Shown here: positions 48,030 through 60,387 of the stretch, piece by piece
Layout: every line of letters begins with the position of its first letter
Numbering within the stretch: position 1 is the first letter of the stretch
Assembly (NCBI GenBank): GCA_948567375.1
Contig: OX419756.1
Span: forward strand, 64,210,552-64,274,551
Origin: Lunularia cruciata
Taxonomy: Eukaryota > Streptophyta > Marchantiopsida > Lunulariales > Lunulariaceae
Length of the DNA stretch: 64,000 nucleotides
Direction: 5' to 3'
Position numbers and translations under genes: made by a program
Notes under the pieces: generated by a model
Seen by the model: only the letters and a program-made list of their open reading frames with translations
Told to the model about the DNA's origin: nothing
Databases searched by the model: none

Positions 48030-48093
48030 TAGAATGATTACCACATGCGACACTCCTCATCTAACATCCCAATCCCTTATGTGTGTCTAGGAC

Positions 48094-48785
48094 TGTAACA
48101 CCCATTTGTGCATGTGTGTGGTATTGTGATATTTAGCTTGGTATTACAAGTACTTAAGAGATATTATTTATATAGAGATAAAGGATGGTTCTATATTAGT
48201 CATGGTTAGCTAAAGTTAGTCATAGCTAAGATAGATGGGACCTTACTTTAGAGGAAGTAGAAAAGATGAGCACCACTATTTTGGATTTTAGTGTGTTGAC
48301 TTGGTATTATTCCTAGGTGTTTGGCTTTGGGGAAAGAGTTGAGAACTCTTGGGCCTGCAAGCCTTTTTGTTTTGGATTCTTCTTTAGTCCAAGGATAGCC
48401 CATGTGAAGGAATCCTTGACTTAGTGGTTGGGGCAAGATAAGACCACATGCTTAGGGGAATATGCCCATGTGAATGGATATTACTTTCTACTTTTTAACT
48501 TTACTTGACTTTTAGTCTAGTAACTTGAGTTACTACGGTAATTAGTAACTTTGGTACGTAACTATTTCACAAGTATATAAACAAGGGGTGAGGAGGTACT
48601 CATCATCCTTTCATTTGCAACTATCTCTCTCTCATTGAGTTCTCTAGTGAGCAATGTCTTGAGTCTTGGAGTGTTAGCCTTGGAGGAGTATGCTGGAGTT
48701 GGGGTTCCTTGCCTTCTTAGTCCATGGTGCGCTACCATAATAGCCATCAGAGGTTCTTCCTGAGTGAGAGACAGGCCGGCTCACA
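48094..48785. mobile_element. Solo LTR 1 (692 bp)
   Basis: Starts TGTAACACCC and ends GGCTCACA; flanked by GGAC on both sides (48,090-48,093 and 48,786-48,789). A TATATAAAC box lies at about 48,574. By eye it differs from 52,054-52,745 at only about 18 positions. No gag or pol lies beside it, so it is the product of LTR-LTR recombination of an unrepresented element. Confidence 0.85.
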
Positions 48786-50116
48786 GGACATCACTATAGG
48801 CACCATCTATTTCAACACACTCCCATAGGAATCCAGTTTCCCCTTGATGGAGCCACCTCTCCTCCTTTGCCACGACCTCTGTTGGCCTCGGATGAGGAAC
48901 CTACTTTGGCTAATTCTATTATAGAAGATCCTTTGTTGTGATGTTCCTCTCAAGGATCTTCCATCCATTATGCCGTTTGGCCTCCTCCTCCTCCCATGAC
49001 CTCTCTTCTTGGTTTCCTAGATCCATCACCACCTTCACCTAGTCTGATTCTCCAATCCCCTTAGACCCTCCATCACCACTTGCAATCCCTCCTTCCACTC
49101 CCATAGCACTCCCTTACATCCCACCTCACCAATGCCCGATGAAGTCTTGTCCTAATTGCCCATGAGTAGAGGTTGGCTTGGTAGAGCATCAAGGATGAGC
49201 TAGATGTTTATGGATGAGAGCAATGGCCACTTCATCCCCTATCTCTAGACCCTCTTCATACCCCAATTGTCTCACTACAAGCACCACATGAGTCTTACTC
49301 TTGGCTCCACTCCTTGGACCCCCTTCAAGACCTATTCCCAAGCTTCTCCCGTCCTTGCATGTATACCAAGATCCTTATGCCCCTTTGCTAGCTAGTGGGC
49401 TCCACGCTTTCCATACTCTTATGCATTATCTTGGCCGACAATCAGGAGAGAGATGCCATTACTTGGACCCTACTAGCTCTCTTCCCTTAGTGGACTCTAC
49501 TTCTTCTTGCACATGGGGATACATCCGGATATTGCAAGAAAACCTCTTGGATTCATTGGTTTTTATGAGGAGATTGGGTTAGTTTAAAAGAGGAGTACAC
49601 CATCCAAGCACATGTGGCAGCCAAATAGATCATAAAGTCTCCATAGGCTCATGCTCTACCTCCAGAGCATCATTGTCTACATCTTTCTTTGATGTTAGGA
49701 CTGGTAGGGAGTATCAGCAAGCAGTACAGGTATTCTCACCCTCCAGACCAACACCTTTTTTGTTGATACTCTCTCAGCTTTATAGGATCTCCATCCATCT
49801 GCCACGTATGACCTTCCTTCTTTTGTCCATGATTATCTACTTGATGAGGAGTTCTAGCTTGTAGAGTACTTCTTTGCCCACACTCTACTCCGTTCTCCAA
49901 TTTTCTCAACAAGAGGTCCTTCAAGACTAGTTCTTGATCATTTATAGGAATGTCTCTCCCCCAACTTGCTAGACTCAAGCTTCTCCCTTCTCTTTGCTTT
50001 TTGCTAACATCTTGCTTTGAGCTTTGTGCCCCCAAATGTAGCTTGTTTGTTTGGTACATCTTGTCTCTTGGCTCTATCCAAGGAGACATTTGGTGTATGC
50101 TCCATAACCGTAGGGA

Positions 50117-50663
50117 GTGTCATGCACCATCTGCCAACAATTTTGCCACTCATTTTCATCTTTCTTGTCTCCTCATCAATATGTAGTAGCCATGCTATGT
50201 AGTTGTGAGATGATTATTGTATGCATTAGAGCTTCCTTAGACATCCATCCCAAATGGGTGTTCATCCAAGTGGATGTCTCAAAGGATCACCTCAAAGGCC
50301 TTCAATACCATTTCTCATCTGGTGTTGTTTCAAGCTCTTTGTTCTGTAGGAGAGCAAATCCCATCTTTGATTCCTTTTGTGCATACTTTTTATGGCATTG
50401 AGACACCCTTGTTGTACAACCACCATACTAGCATAAGAGAATTCACTCAAGTAGCATTAGCAGAGTGTACATGCCAAGGAGATCCTTTGGTAGGGCCCTT
50501 ATTTGCCATAGCTCCCTACAAAACTTTGCAAGAAGTGGTTGTTGCTTTTCCCACATATCTTTTTCTGTCCCTATCAGATGATACTCATATCTTGTGCCCC
50601 ATTGAGGATGTAGTCTGGGTAATGCATGCTTTCACACTTCATCTTGAGACCTTGGATTTATGA
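50117..50663 (+). pseudogene. LINE-A reverse transcriptase core
   Basis: Two overlapping frames hold the polymerase core. The first reads IRASLDIHPKWVFIQVDVSKD with the first catalytic aspartate (VDV, codon at about 50,271). The second reads AECTCQGDPLVGPLFAIAPY, the QGDPL...LF block of reverse transcriptases, then FLSLSDDTHILCPIEDV, the catalytic D-D pair (usually ADD, here SDD). A single frame change separates them. The HPxWVxxQVDV block and CQGDPL mark the non-LTR class found in early-branching plant and algal elements. Confidence 0.75.
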
Positions 50664-51353
50664 CTTAAGACTAAAAAATGCAAGGTTTAGAGCACATATA
50701 CAACCCTCACCATCCCTAACTTCTCATTAGGATTCCAATTCCCAATAGGAGGTTTGAGGGTTTTGGGTTCCACTCTTGGAGATGAGGATTTTTGTAGCTT
50801 ATATATTTTAGATAAACTAACTCAAGTGACTACCCATATTTACCTACTCTCTCGGTTGAGGAACACCCAAGTGGCCTAGTCAGTCCTATTGCAATATTAT
50901 GTCCCAAGAGCATCATATTTAGTACGTACTTATCCTCTCGCATTTGTTCTCCTATCACATCTATAGTCTTTTGATAGTCATATGTGCCATACCTTCTCCA
51001 CACTCTTAGTGCCATATATGCTCCCACAATTATCAAATGACTGGTAGGGTTTGTAGATAGCTCTACCCATAGCCATGGGAGGATAAGTCTGGATATCACA
51101 TCTCAAGAGGCTCTTGTGCCAACAACCTACCTAAGAGCATGGGATCTTGTGGCTCCCCTTTTGGCAGATAGGTTCTTATAGGAGGGTTCTCTTCCTTATT
51201 GCTACCCATCATGGTAGTTGACTCAAGTACCCATGCTTTCTAGAGATCTCTTTGGTTGGCTCATGAGTTATAGCCAAGACCAACACGTATAACACTTCCT
51301 CTCTTTGTGGATTTTGTTTCCATTGACTCTAAGAAGATTCAGGCAAAACCCAA

Positions 51354-51770
51354 TGTAATGTTCAAAGGATAGGAGAACACCCAAGAGAAACACATGAGAA
51401 GAAATACAAAGCTTCAGCTCTCAATACTCTGATGCCCCAAAGGAGCACCTAGTCTTTATTATTAGCAAAAAGGATCCACTCAAAGGAAGCTCCACCTTTG
51501 GATCACATACATGGATTGGTGACATGTTAGTGGCTCCACCCTTAGATTAGTCGCATGGATGGGTGACATGTTGGTCCTTGTCCTATCTAATTGTTCAAAC
51601 AAGTTTGACTAGAGGAATATTAAGGGAATCTTCCTATAGAAAGCTCAAAATTGCATGAGTGAGGTACTATTGGAAAGCTCTCAACAAGAAAAATAGGCTT
51701 GCCTTCTTCCTCCTATTTGTCTCATCAAGATTCCCTTTCCATGGCCTAAAAAATGGAAAGATTCCCATAT
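51354..51770. mobile_element. Truncated relic of chromovirus LTR in LINE-A
   Basis: Begins TGTAATGTTCAAAGGATAGG, matching the start of the LTRs at 4,526 and 10,362 and following them through CTCCACC-TTGGAT, GGTGACATGTTGG and GAGGTAC-TTGGAAAGCTC. The right half of the LTR is absent, and about 300 bp of LINE-A (compare 38,900-39,150) is missing at the junction, so a deletion followed insertion. Confidence 0.75.
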
Positions 51771-52053
51771 CCAACATACTTGGGCATACAGACTAGTGCC
51801 CATGTGGTTCTACATTTGATGTTGAGGGCATCCACATCTTACGATTTGCCATAAGAGGAGAGCCTACTAGAGTCCATGATGGTATTAGAGATGTGATGGC
51901 CTAGATCCTGCAATCTTCTTGCTCACAAGTTCAAATTGAGCGATGGATGGTACTACCAAGGCTACCTGAGTTGAGGGTGTGGACAGATATTGTCACTTTT
52001 AGGGATAGCCAATGCATATTGTATGATGTGGTGGTGGTGATCCTATTTTGACC

Positions 52054-52745
52054 TGTAACACCCATTTGTGCATGTGTGTGGTATTGTGATATTTAGCTTG
52101 GTATAACAAGTACTTAAGAGATATTATTTATATAGAGATAAAGGATGGTTCTATATTAGTCATGGTTAGCTAAAGTTATTCATAGCTAAGATAGAGAGGA
52201 ACTTACTTTAGAGGAAGTAGAAAAGATGAGCACCACTATTTTGGATTTTAGTGTGTTGACTTGGTATTATTCCTAGGTGTTTGGCTTTGGGGAAAGAGTT
52301 GAGAACTCTTGGGCCTGCAAGCCTTTTTGTTTTGGATTCTTCTTTAGTCCAAGGATAGCCCATGTGAAGGAATCCTTGACTTAGTGGTTGGGTCAAGATA
52401 AGACCACATGCTTAGGGAAATATGCACATGTGAATGGATATTCCTTTCTACTTTTTGACTTTACCTGACTTTTAGTTTAGTAACTTGAGTTACTACGGTA
52501 ATTAGTAACTTTGGTACGTAACTATTTCACAAGTATATAAACAAGGGGTGAGGAGGTACTCATCATCCTTTCATTTGCAACTATCTTTCTCTCATTGAGT
52601 TCTCTAGTGAGCAATGTCTTGAGTCTTGGAGTGTTAGCCTTGGAGGAGTATGATGGAGTTGGGGTTCCTTGCCTTCTTAGTCCATGGTGTGCTACCATAA
52701 TAGCCATCAGAGATTCATCTTGAGTGAGAGACAGGCCGGCTCACA
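52054..52745. mobile_element. Solo LTR 2 (692 bp)
   Basis: Same family and length as solo LTR 1, starting TGTAACACCC and ending GGCTCACA. It is flanked by GACC on both sides (52,050-52,053 and 52,746-52,749). It splits LINE-A: the reading before (VVVVIPILT) continues after (LPRASIQARVA). Confidence 0.88.
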
Positions 52746-53367
52746 GACCAGAGTCCTTACCACGAGCTAGCATCCAAGCAAGAGTTGCAACAGTCATTAC
52801 CACCAAGAGGAAGGAGGACCACTATGCTCCATGGCTTGCCTTTGACACCTTTGTCTCTCTAGTAGTGGAGATCTTTGGCCACCTTCATCATCTATTAGAT
52901 GGTCTCCTTTGAGAGGCAACACGAGGCTCACTACAGAGGAGAGGCGCTTTGGTTTTCTCACCCATAATGCTTACCTCTTATTTACAATCGAGGGTCTTTG
53001 TTGCTCTATAGAGATCATTGGCTTTGAGTCTTCATTGACAAGCATCAATAGTGCCATTCCATTGCCGGCAATCCCCTCACAGTTGTGAGACTAACCCTTG
53101 GAAGATCTCTACCACACCATCCAAATAAAGGTTCCCATATAGTTCTTTTTACAAATTATTTGTGTAGAGTAATCTACACAATGGTTGCACTGGGCTTTGC
53201 TCTCTAGCCTTATTGCACCATTTCCTAGAGCTTTAGGTTCTTCATTCTCTTTTGTGCCTTTTGGTGCGCTTGTATTCCTTTTCTTCCTTTCCTTAGGGGT
53301 ATTTTATTGGGCTTTGGCTACCTTCAAAAGTATCCTCAAAGGCTAGAGGTCAAAACTATCTCCCCTA

Positions 53368-53370
<3 letters not shown>

Positions 53371-53405
<35 letters not shown>
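53371..53405. repeat. (TA)n microsatellite
   Basis: 35 bp of pure TA at the 3' end of LINE-A copy 2; it may be the element's simple-repeat tail. Confidence 0.9.
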
Positions 53406-53408
<3 letters not shown>

Positions 53409-54489
53409 GCCATAGACTTTCGGGAGGATCACCCTTACTGTTTATCGGCGGGATATCTCGAGATGTTGCCTAGGACTTAGAATCTAATTCTTGAATTCTG
53501 GCAAATAGCCTAGAGCTCTTACCTTCATTGGTATTCTCTGTGAACGTTTTTGTGCTAAGGAGCAAGGGTGCTAATCGAATCCACTATAAATCTAATAAAG
53601 GTTCAGAAAAGAATGTGCATGGACCGTATAAACAGCTTATACGCAAGCTAAGAGAATGATATGCCCTTTACCATCTATTAGTTTCGTGTGCCTCATTCAC
53701 TATCATTTACTATTGTATTGATCTCAAGAATAGATTTGTCAATTTGGAAATCCAACCTTCCAACTTAATAGAAGATATGTTCAAGGTTGCAGCTGCCTCC
53801 TTTATTTTAGATTCAATGAGACATATTAGTTAATTTGAACATCTGACATTGCAATTGTAGATTCTAATTTCCTCATTGTTCAGGTGGTAATTTCCTCATT
53901 CATAGCATCAATTAAGTTTCTATTTTATTTGCACATGTTGAGATTTTCCTTCTTGAATATTTTTTTTACACTCCAATTTCCGTCATTCTTTATTACTTGG
54001 TTTTGAGAATAGTACAGTGGACTTTGCTCTGATTATATCTATATATAGAAAATCGATACGTGTGACAACATGGTCGACAAATCTACTCTCCTCTTTACTC
54101 AAATAAAGACTTGCCAAAGTTTGTCTCTAATAGTGTGAATCAAAACTTCTTTCTTGGTAGATTCCATTTCAAAAACTCCTCGAGAGACACTCCTGATATT
54201 ATGTTCCTTTCCTTGAAAACACCATATGTTTAGAGATCATCCATTGGTATATTTTACATTAAGATCAGATAATTTCAATTAAAAATACCCAAATCCAAGA
54301 GAATCTCCAACCCCTCAGGCATATGCATGATTTTTTAATACTTAACATAATTAGACAATAATTAGACTTTTTATCCTTTTCCGTTGCCATTTTTTGACGT
54401 TAATTCATTATCAAATCTTGTTTTTTAGCCTTTATTGTCATTTTTTAATTTTTTAACACAATTAATCAACGGGAAATAAAATGTGCGAC
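53406..54489. other. AT-rich intergenic DNA, nothing assigned
   Basis: No long frame or repeat recognised. Confidence 0.4.
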
Positions 54490-54575
54490 TGCTGCGCAGG
54501 ATAACAAGAAGGATGGAAGAGTCTATCAAGCCGAACAAGGATAAAACACCATGGTTAAAATGCAGCTAAGTTTCT
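54490..54575 (-). repeat. LINE-B tail (copy m)
   Basis: Minus strand: AACTTAGCTGCATTTTAACC, CCTTGTTCGGCTTGATAGAC, TCTTCCATCC, ending TGCGCAGCAGTCGC. It is strongly diverged. Confidence 0.55.
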
Positions 54576-55756
54576 TAGAACCGGACTGTTAGTTAAAACA
54601 TGGAATCGATGTTTGTATCTGACTTTCCAAATCATTATCGCTTGATAGATATTCATTGTTATTCATCGTTCAAAATTTAACGGAAATGTTGATGTATTTG
54701 GTCAATTAAAATTAAATAAAGATAAATACACACCTGCAGTGATGAATACAATAGACTATGGAGTTGTAACTTACTATTGAATAAATACACCCGTCCACTT
54801 TTGATGGATTTAAGATGCTGATTGGTTCGAGTCTGGAAAGTGAAATATAGATACTGAAAATTAGATATTCTGTATAATTAAAATATTTGAACTATTTAAA
54901 TTATATAATTTAAAATGAATTAGGTGAATATCCCTAATTACTAGAGTGATATGGTTCCACGGTGTATAAGTTTAATTAGAAGAGGAAAACAAAGTAAAGC
55001 GCAAGATTACGTGATACATAAAATAGAATTGCTCCCATCCAATCAAACCTATACACACGCTGGAGAGGCTGTCAACCTAGCCGCACCTACTATAAATATT
55101 ACTATATCATTTACTCTAAAGCCGCGGAGAGAAACATCATCTAATAATAACAGTGAGCTCTCCTAATGTTAATGCTCTCGTATGGATTACATTAACCAGT
55201 GCTCATGGAAACAAATATCCCCCCAAGGACCGTTCTAGAGCGTATTGGGTTCTATATATACCCCATGTAATATATAGGATAATAATATTTAACATACCTA
55301 AAATCTTCTAAAATCTAATAAGTGACATCATAAGTGAAAGAGACTCTCGTCATATTAGGGGCAAACTCGTAAATCAAAACTCATGAGCTCTGCGTGATAC
55401 AAAAGAAAACTCATCTCGTTCTTTGAACGAATCATTTGTCTTTTATATAAAATCCAATGAGTTCACTGATTGGATTACTTCATGTACCCAAACATTAACA
55501 TTTCCGTCGTGTTCGTTCCTTCTCTTATATAGGACAATATGAAGTTTATTCTTTTGTGATATTCTTTCAATTGACTTTTCTTTCTGGAAAATAGATTCAG
55601 GCTTTCAATCAAGCAAGTTGACTCTCTTTCGCATTTAATCCGATTGGGAACTACTTTAAATTTCCAAGAACAGATAATGGACCAGATAAGAAAGTTTCCA
55701 ACATGGGCGGCTCAGCCAATACTAAGAAGGTGAACAAGGCAAATTAAGAAACAGTG
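54576..55756. other. AT-rich intergenic DNA, nothing assigned
   Basis: A 71-codon plus frame (54,951-55,166) is unrecognised. No other feature. Confidence 0.35.
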
Positions 55757-55836
55757 TAAGGATGGGAAGACCCCATCAAGCCGCACAAGGGAGAGACAAA
55801 AAAAGGTAACATGGGGCTAAGCCCCAATACTAAGAG
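55757..55836 (-). repeat. LINE-B tail (copy n, near consensus)
   Basis: Minus strand: GGGGCTTAGCCCCATGTTACC, CTCTCCCTTGTGCGGC, then GATGGGGTCTTCCCATCC. Both hairpins are perfect. Confidence 0.75.
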
Positions 55837-58800
55837 GGGGAAAAACCTCTGGAAAACCTGACTCTAAAGTGGTCTGACATTGTGGATGTGTTTCATTGCG
55901 CAAAGTACAAATGATCAGTTCAATAAGGCTATCGAATTTCTTCAGCTTTACAATAAAGTAAAAAGAGATAAGAAGGCCCTGCAATAACAGACAAACACCT
56001 TGCATCCCCCTACTCTAGAGAGCGAAGAGCCTACCAACTTATTAAAGAGAAAAATGAATCTAGAATGGGAGCCACACGATTGCAGATGGCTAGACTCTCT
56101 CAAAATTTCAGGATGAACAAAACTTCACCTTGCAGAAGTTTTTTCTATATAGATGCAGACCAGAAAGGGAGCTGCACGATTTCAGCAGATGGGTAGACTC
56201 TCTCAAAATTTCAGGATCAACATGTTTTTTTTATGAAGACTTTCTCTGCATCGTAAGGTTTTCTCCGAGTTCTTGATCCTTCATGCGATAAATAACAACA
56301 TATTACAACTATCTCCAGTTTTCAAACATTGCTACATGCACGAGGCTAAAATTAGTCTTTATTTCAGTAATATGAATAAGAAGAGTATACTGGTGTGGGA
56401 AAGGTTTCTTTTCCAAACAGTGACCAGAATGCATGTAGGGAGTTTTTAAATTATGAGACCATGATTGATGATGTAGCTCTGAAAAGTGTGGTCGTTTCTT
56501 GAAACGCCTTACGTTTGAGAAATTCATGTCCAAGCCAGGGATTTGAGTTGACCGCAGTTTTTGCTATGTTGATCAAAGGAGAAGTAAAACTCTTATCATG
56601 ATGTTGATCGCTAGAGAAAGTAGAACTTTTAGTACCGTATATGTCAAATTGCGGTACTTTAGGGGTTTCAGTCTTAAATTTGATGGAATGGTTACAGCGA
56701 TGGTGCGTGTCCTGTAAAATATGTTGCGGGACCCATAAAGAAAAATCGTCCAATTGAGATTTTCTATTATACACTAAAAGGGTATAGAATCTAAATTAAT
56801 TTAACCAGCCAAGTGTCACCAAGTCGAGTCAAAATTTGAATACATTCCCGTAATATTAAATTTGCACAAAGTTGAATTTGTGGGACTCGAAGAGGGATCC
56901 CAATAGCAACATAAACAATGGGGGTCGCATGGAGGGTGCAACTTCTAATTCAAAGTGTTTTTGCAATCTAACATGAGCAACGCAAACAAATTCTTGGTTT
57001 GTCGCATCAACTAAAGAATCTCCAATTGTAAATATTTATAGGGTCTCGAGTTGTAAAAATTCATGGTATGCCACCTTTGAAACTTCCAGTTTGAGTTAAG
57101 TGATTTACAATTTGAAATGAAAGTTTGAGTTTAGTAATCATGGAGTGCACCCCTTTGACACCCCTTTGGCAGTGCATGTTCTTACTTCCCCTCCCTTTGT
57201 CATTGAGTGTGTTGATATACCTATTCCTTTCTTTTATCATTGTAGTTCCAATTTGACTTCTCTTCTTACAACAAGGATTATTATTACACAAGTAGTGGAA
57301 AGATCTCCTTAATATGGTGTTATCTATTGGCCCTCTTTTAAGTCAAGCAAAATACAAGGTGTTTTCTACTACTACTATTTTATGGAAAAAAAAAGTGATG
57401 AAGATAGGTTTAGGATGGTCCCGCATTATTACGGTCAAAGTCCCGCATCCAATTATTTAAAATATTGGGAATATTTTTAAAAATCAACGATGACAATAGT
57501 AAGAAACCCATCCAAAAAAATACAACCTTTAGTTACATGGCCATTTCCTTGTGAGATTTGGTAGAGGGATCTCAAGCTCCATGATTGGAGACATATTGAA
57601 TAAGAAATAGCCTCACTTTTTGAAGTCCTACAAAAATGCCAAGAACTAGAAGGAAAAGTCTAAGGGTGAGGATATCATTGAGAAAGAGAAAACCTATGGA
57701 TGGATAACCATAGAGGATAAACTAAACTATAGTTTTCATCATTTTTCCAGATTGATGCTTCTTTTTCCCACATGCTCTTGTAAGCATGAGGATGGGGAGT
57801 GATTTGAACCCTTTTGTAGACCAAAGATAATGAAATTGGATGCATATAGATATCCAAAGAGGAGGACAAATTGTATGGAAAAGGCATTCCTTTGTTAAGA
57901 CCTTCACAAGCATGTGTTATATAGGGATCTATACCAATCACAATTCCAAGTACAAGAGGAGAGGCTACACGTGTACAGTCCTATTTGGCTTTATTTTGAG
58001 TTTAGACTATTTGAGTTTAGTCCAAGTGAATATTCTTCGACATAAATTTTTGGATATGACAAATAGGAATATGCTCCAATTGTAATTGCATAGGGAAGCA
58101 TAAGAGTACAAGAGGAGATTCTAAGAGCCCATAGGAGATTATTATCCAAGCATGGGATAAAGGGGAACAAGGAAAAGATTTAGGAGACCAAGAAGGAGAG
58201 CATGAGTGAGAAGGTGAACCTCTTAAAATGAGGAAGTCCTACTCTAAAGGAAACCCTAAAAATATACCTAAATTAGTGCTTTTTTCCAAGACATGGCAGC
58301 AAGGCAAAATTGAATATAGAATCTTTGGAAGCAAGGGAGGAAAGCAGATTTGCTTAGATAGATGCTCAAAAAGTTACAAAGGAAATCTCCAAAGTTAAGG
58401 TAGGGACACAAGAGAGATTGAAAGCATAGAATTTGAGATTCAAAGAGATAACTAAATCCAAACAACAATACAAGATGCCTTTGGAATTAGCAAAGGTAAT
58501 TAAATCCAAATAGGAATAAAGAGCATTATTAGCATTCTTACCCAAATAGATGAAATGAATACCACTTTTGATATTGACAGTAACCATCCAATCCCCATTT
58601 TTCATCCTTGTGATTCTTGTGAACATGATAGAAAATCATTTTTGCAAGCTTTGCAATTTGAGTGAACATAATAGCTAATTACTTTTGTAAGCTCATCAAA
58701 AATAATCCAGATCCAGATTCTTGTAGCAAGTTATTTTGAATGGTCAAGCAAGTACAGATTTTCTTGGTGGATTTTCTTGCAATTTAGATGAAGTCTCTTG

Positions 58801-60387
58801 ATGAATATAGGTTTGCTTGCAAACCAAGTGTGTTTGCTTGGTAGGTGAGAGGTTTTTTGCACCTATGAATGGGTCTGCTCACATGGTGTGGGATTGCTTG
58901 CAAGTATGCCTTGGTTGCTTGCCAAGAGGATGGAATTGCTTGGCAAGAGGTGGGGTTGCTCAATAAGAATCTATTAGAAAATGACTTGTGAAATATTCTA
59001 GTACTTAATGTACTATTGTATTCAATAGGTTCAACTAATTATACAATAATATAATATATGATAAAGAATATACAAAATGCATGACATCTAATCCTAAAAG
59101 AAACAAACTAATCTTATATAGTAAAAATTTATATAGGATTATAAAAGATACATTTATATATATAATAAGTTTTATGATGGAGAATATACAAAAATTTGAA
59201 TGTCTAATTCTAAAAATAAAACTAATCCTAACAAACAAAAAATATCAATAAAGCTATAGATTGTAGCTTAATTGAAATTTATAATGTCAATAGAAATAAT
59301 TACTTGCTAAGCAGGCGGTTCAAATACCCTAGCAAGGCTAGATATAACACACTATAAATTTACTGTTTGCAGTATCCACCCCAATAGGTAAAGTTGAAAC
59401 ACCCTTAGCAAGACTTTTGCCCTTAAGAGGCTTTGGCAATACGGTTAAAGGTCCTATGGTAGACTAAATGACTCTAAAGAGGCTTGTTGGTAAGGTTAGC
59501 TAATGCTTAAGGACATAATCTAAAGAAGCTTCATCAGAGTTTAGTTTAGATTGATAAATATTCTAAGTTTATATGTATATATCTTCATCTAGTTGCTAGA
59601 TAAATTTTGATATATGTATCCTCCAATATTTACATTAATTATGGATTTTTTAATTTTTTAACCATAAAACTTAAACAAATATTCCTAATAGGTATACTTA
59701 TATGCTAGTTACTTTTAATTAAACTTGTTATCTTTTTCTTATCATAAGTCATTGTATTCAATATTTTTTTAGCACTTCTTAAATGGTTTTATCTTAAGTC
59801 CTCCTTGACTACTGATTTGGTTTTGACAATTGTACAAGAAGTTTAATGAGCACTCTCAAATACATCCTTATTTACAAGTTTAGCGTTAAATAAGCCATAT
59901 AGATGGGAAAACACATAAAGATATATAAATGTAGGAAAATATATGGAGATAGATAAATGAATGTACAAAAGTGGTGCTAATATGAGCAAGTGAGCTGTGA
60001 GACCATATGACACTAAACTAATCTAGGGGGTAATCTCCAAGGAATCCAAAGGAAGGCACGGTACTCTAATGCACTCTAATGCATCATCATGACATCTAAC
60101 AATGGATCTATGGGTCCACACCAGACTATATTCCCATATCTTCTCCCACTCACAATGGCAGATAGAGAGATTTTGAAAAGATGGAACTAAATTCTTGTAA
60201 GGATCCGTATTGTAGTCCCTAAGATGACCTTGTGTCCACTCCACCTTGAGAAAGTCTATAGCCAAGCATGTATCTGGATAGAATCTATCTAAGGGGCTTC
60301 TTAAGAGGTCCAATGATAAATTGTATAATGTACCTACCCTTGTATACAAAGGAGTAAATCTAAGATGGTATATAAAACCATGTCACA
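55837..60387. other. AT-rich intergenic DNA, nothing assigned
   Basis: Minus frames at 56,451-56,774 (107 codons), 57,675-57,941 and 60,023-60,349 (108 codons) have no recognised domain. At 58,800-58,970 the word TTGCTTG recurs about every 20-40 bp. No LTR or terminal repeat found. Confidence 0.35.

Larger units (their letters stand above)
48030..53370 (+). mobile_element. LINE-A copy 2, composite and interrupted
   Basis: Non-LTR retrotransposon on the plus strand, interrupted by other elements. It has a proline-rich N-terminal part (48,786-49,600), a reverse transcriptase (50,117-50,700), a thumb-like segment (50,830-51,353), a Cys/His cluster with endonuclease-like segment (51,771-52,053), a C-terminal segment (52,750-52,911: ASIQARVATVITTKRKEDHY, then DTFVSLVVEIFGHLH) and a T-rich 3' UTR ending at a TA repeat. 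The interruptions are solo LTRs at 48,094 and 52,054 and an LTR relic at 51,354. The left end before the first solo LTR is uncertain. Many stops are present. Confidence 0.65.

Noticed and set aside
48094-52745. A single 4.65-kb LTR retrotransposon bounded by the 692-bp repeats
   Set aside because: The interior is LINE sequence that continues beyond the right repeat, there is no primer site, gag or pol, and each repeat has its own target duplication.
58266-58626. Copia-type polyprotein remnant on the minus strand
   Set aside because: No reverse transcriptase, integrase or zinc-knuckle motif could be read in any frame.
59300-59345. tRNA-derived SINE (GGTTCAAATACC resembles a B box)
   Set aside because: No matching A box at the right distance, no cloverleaf and no repeat copies seen.
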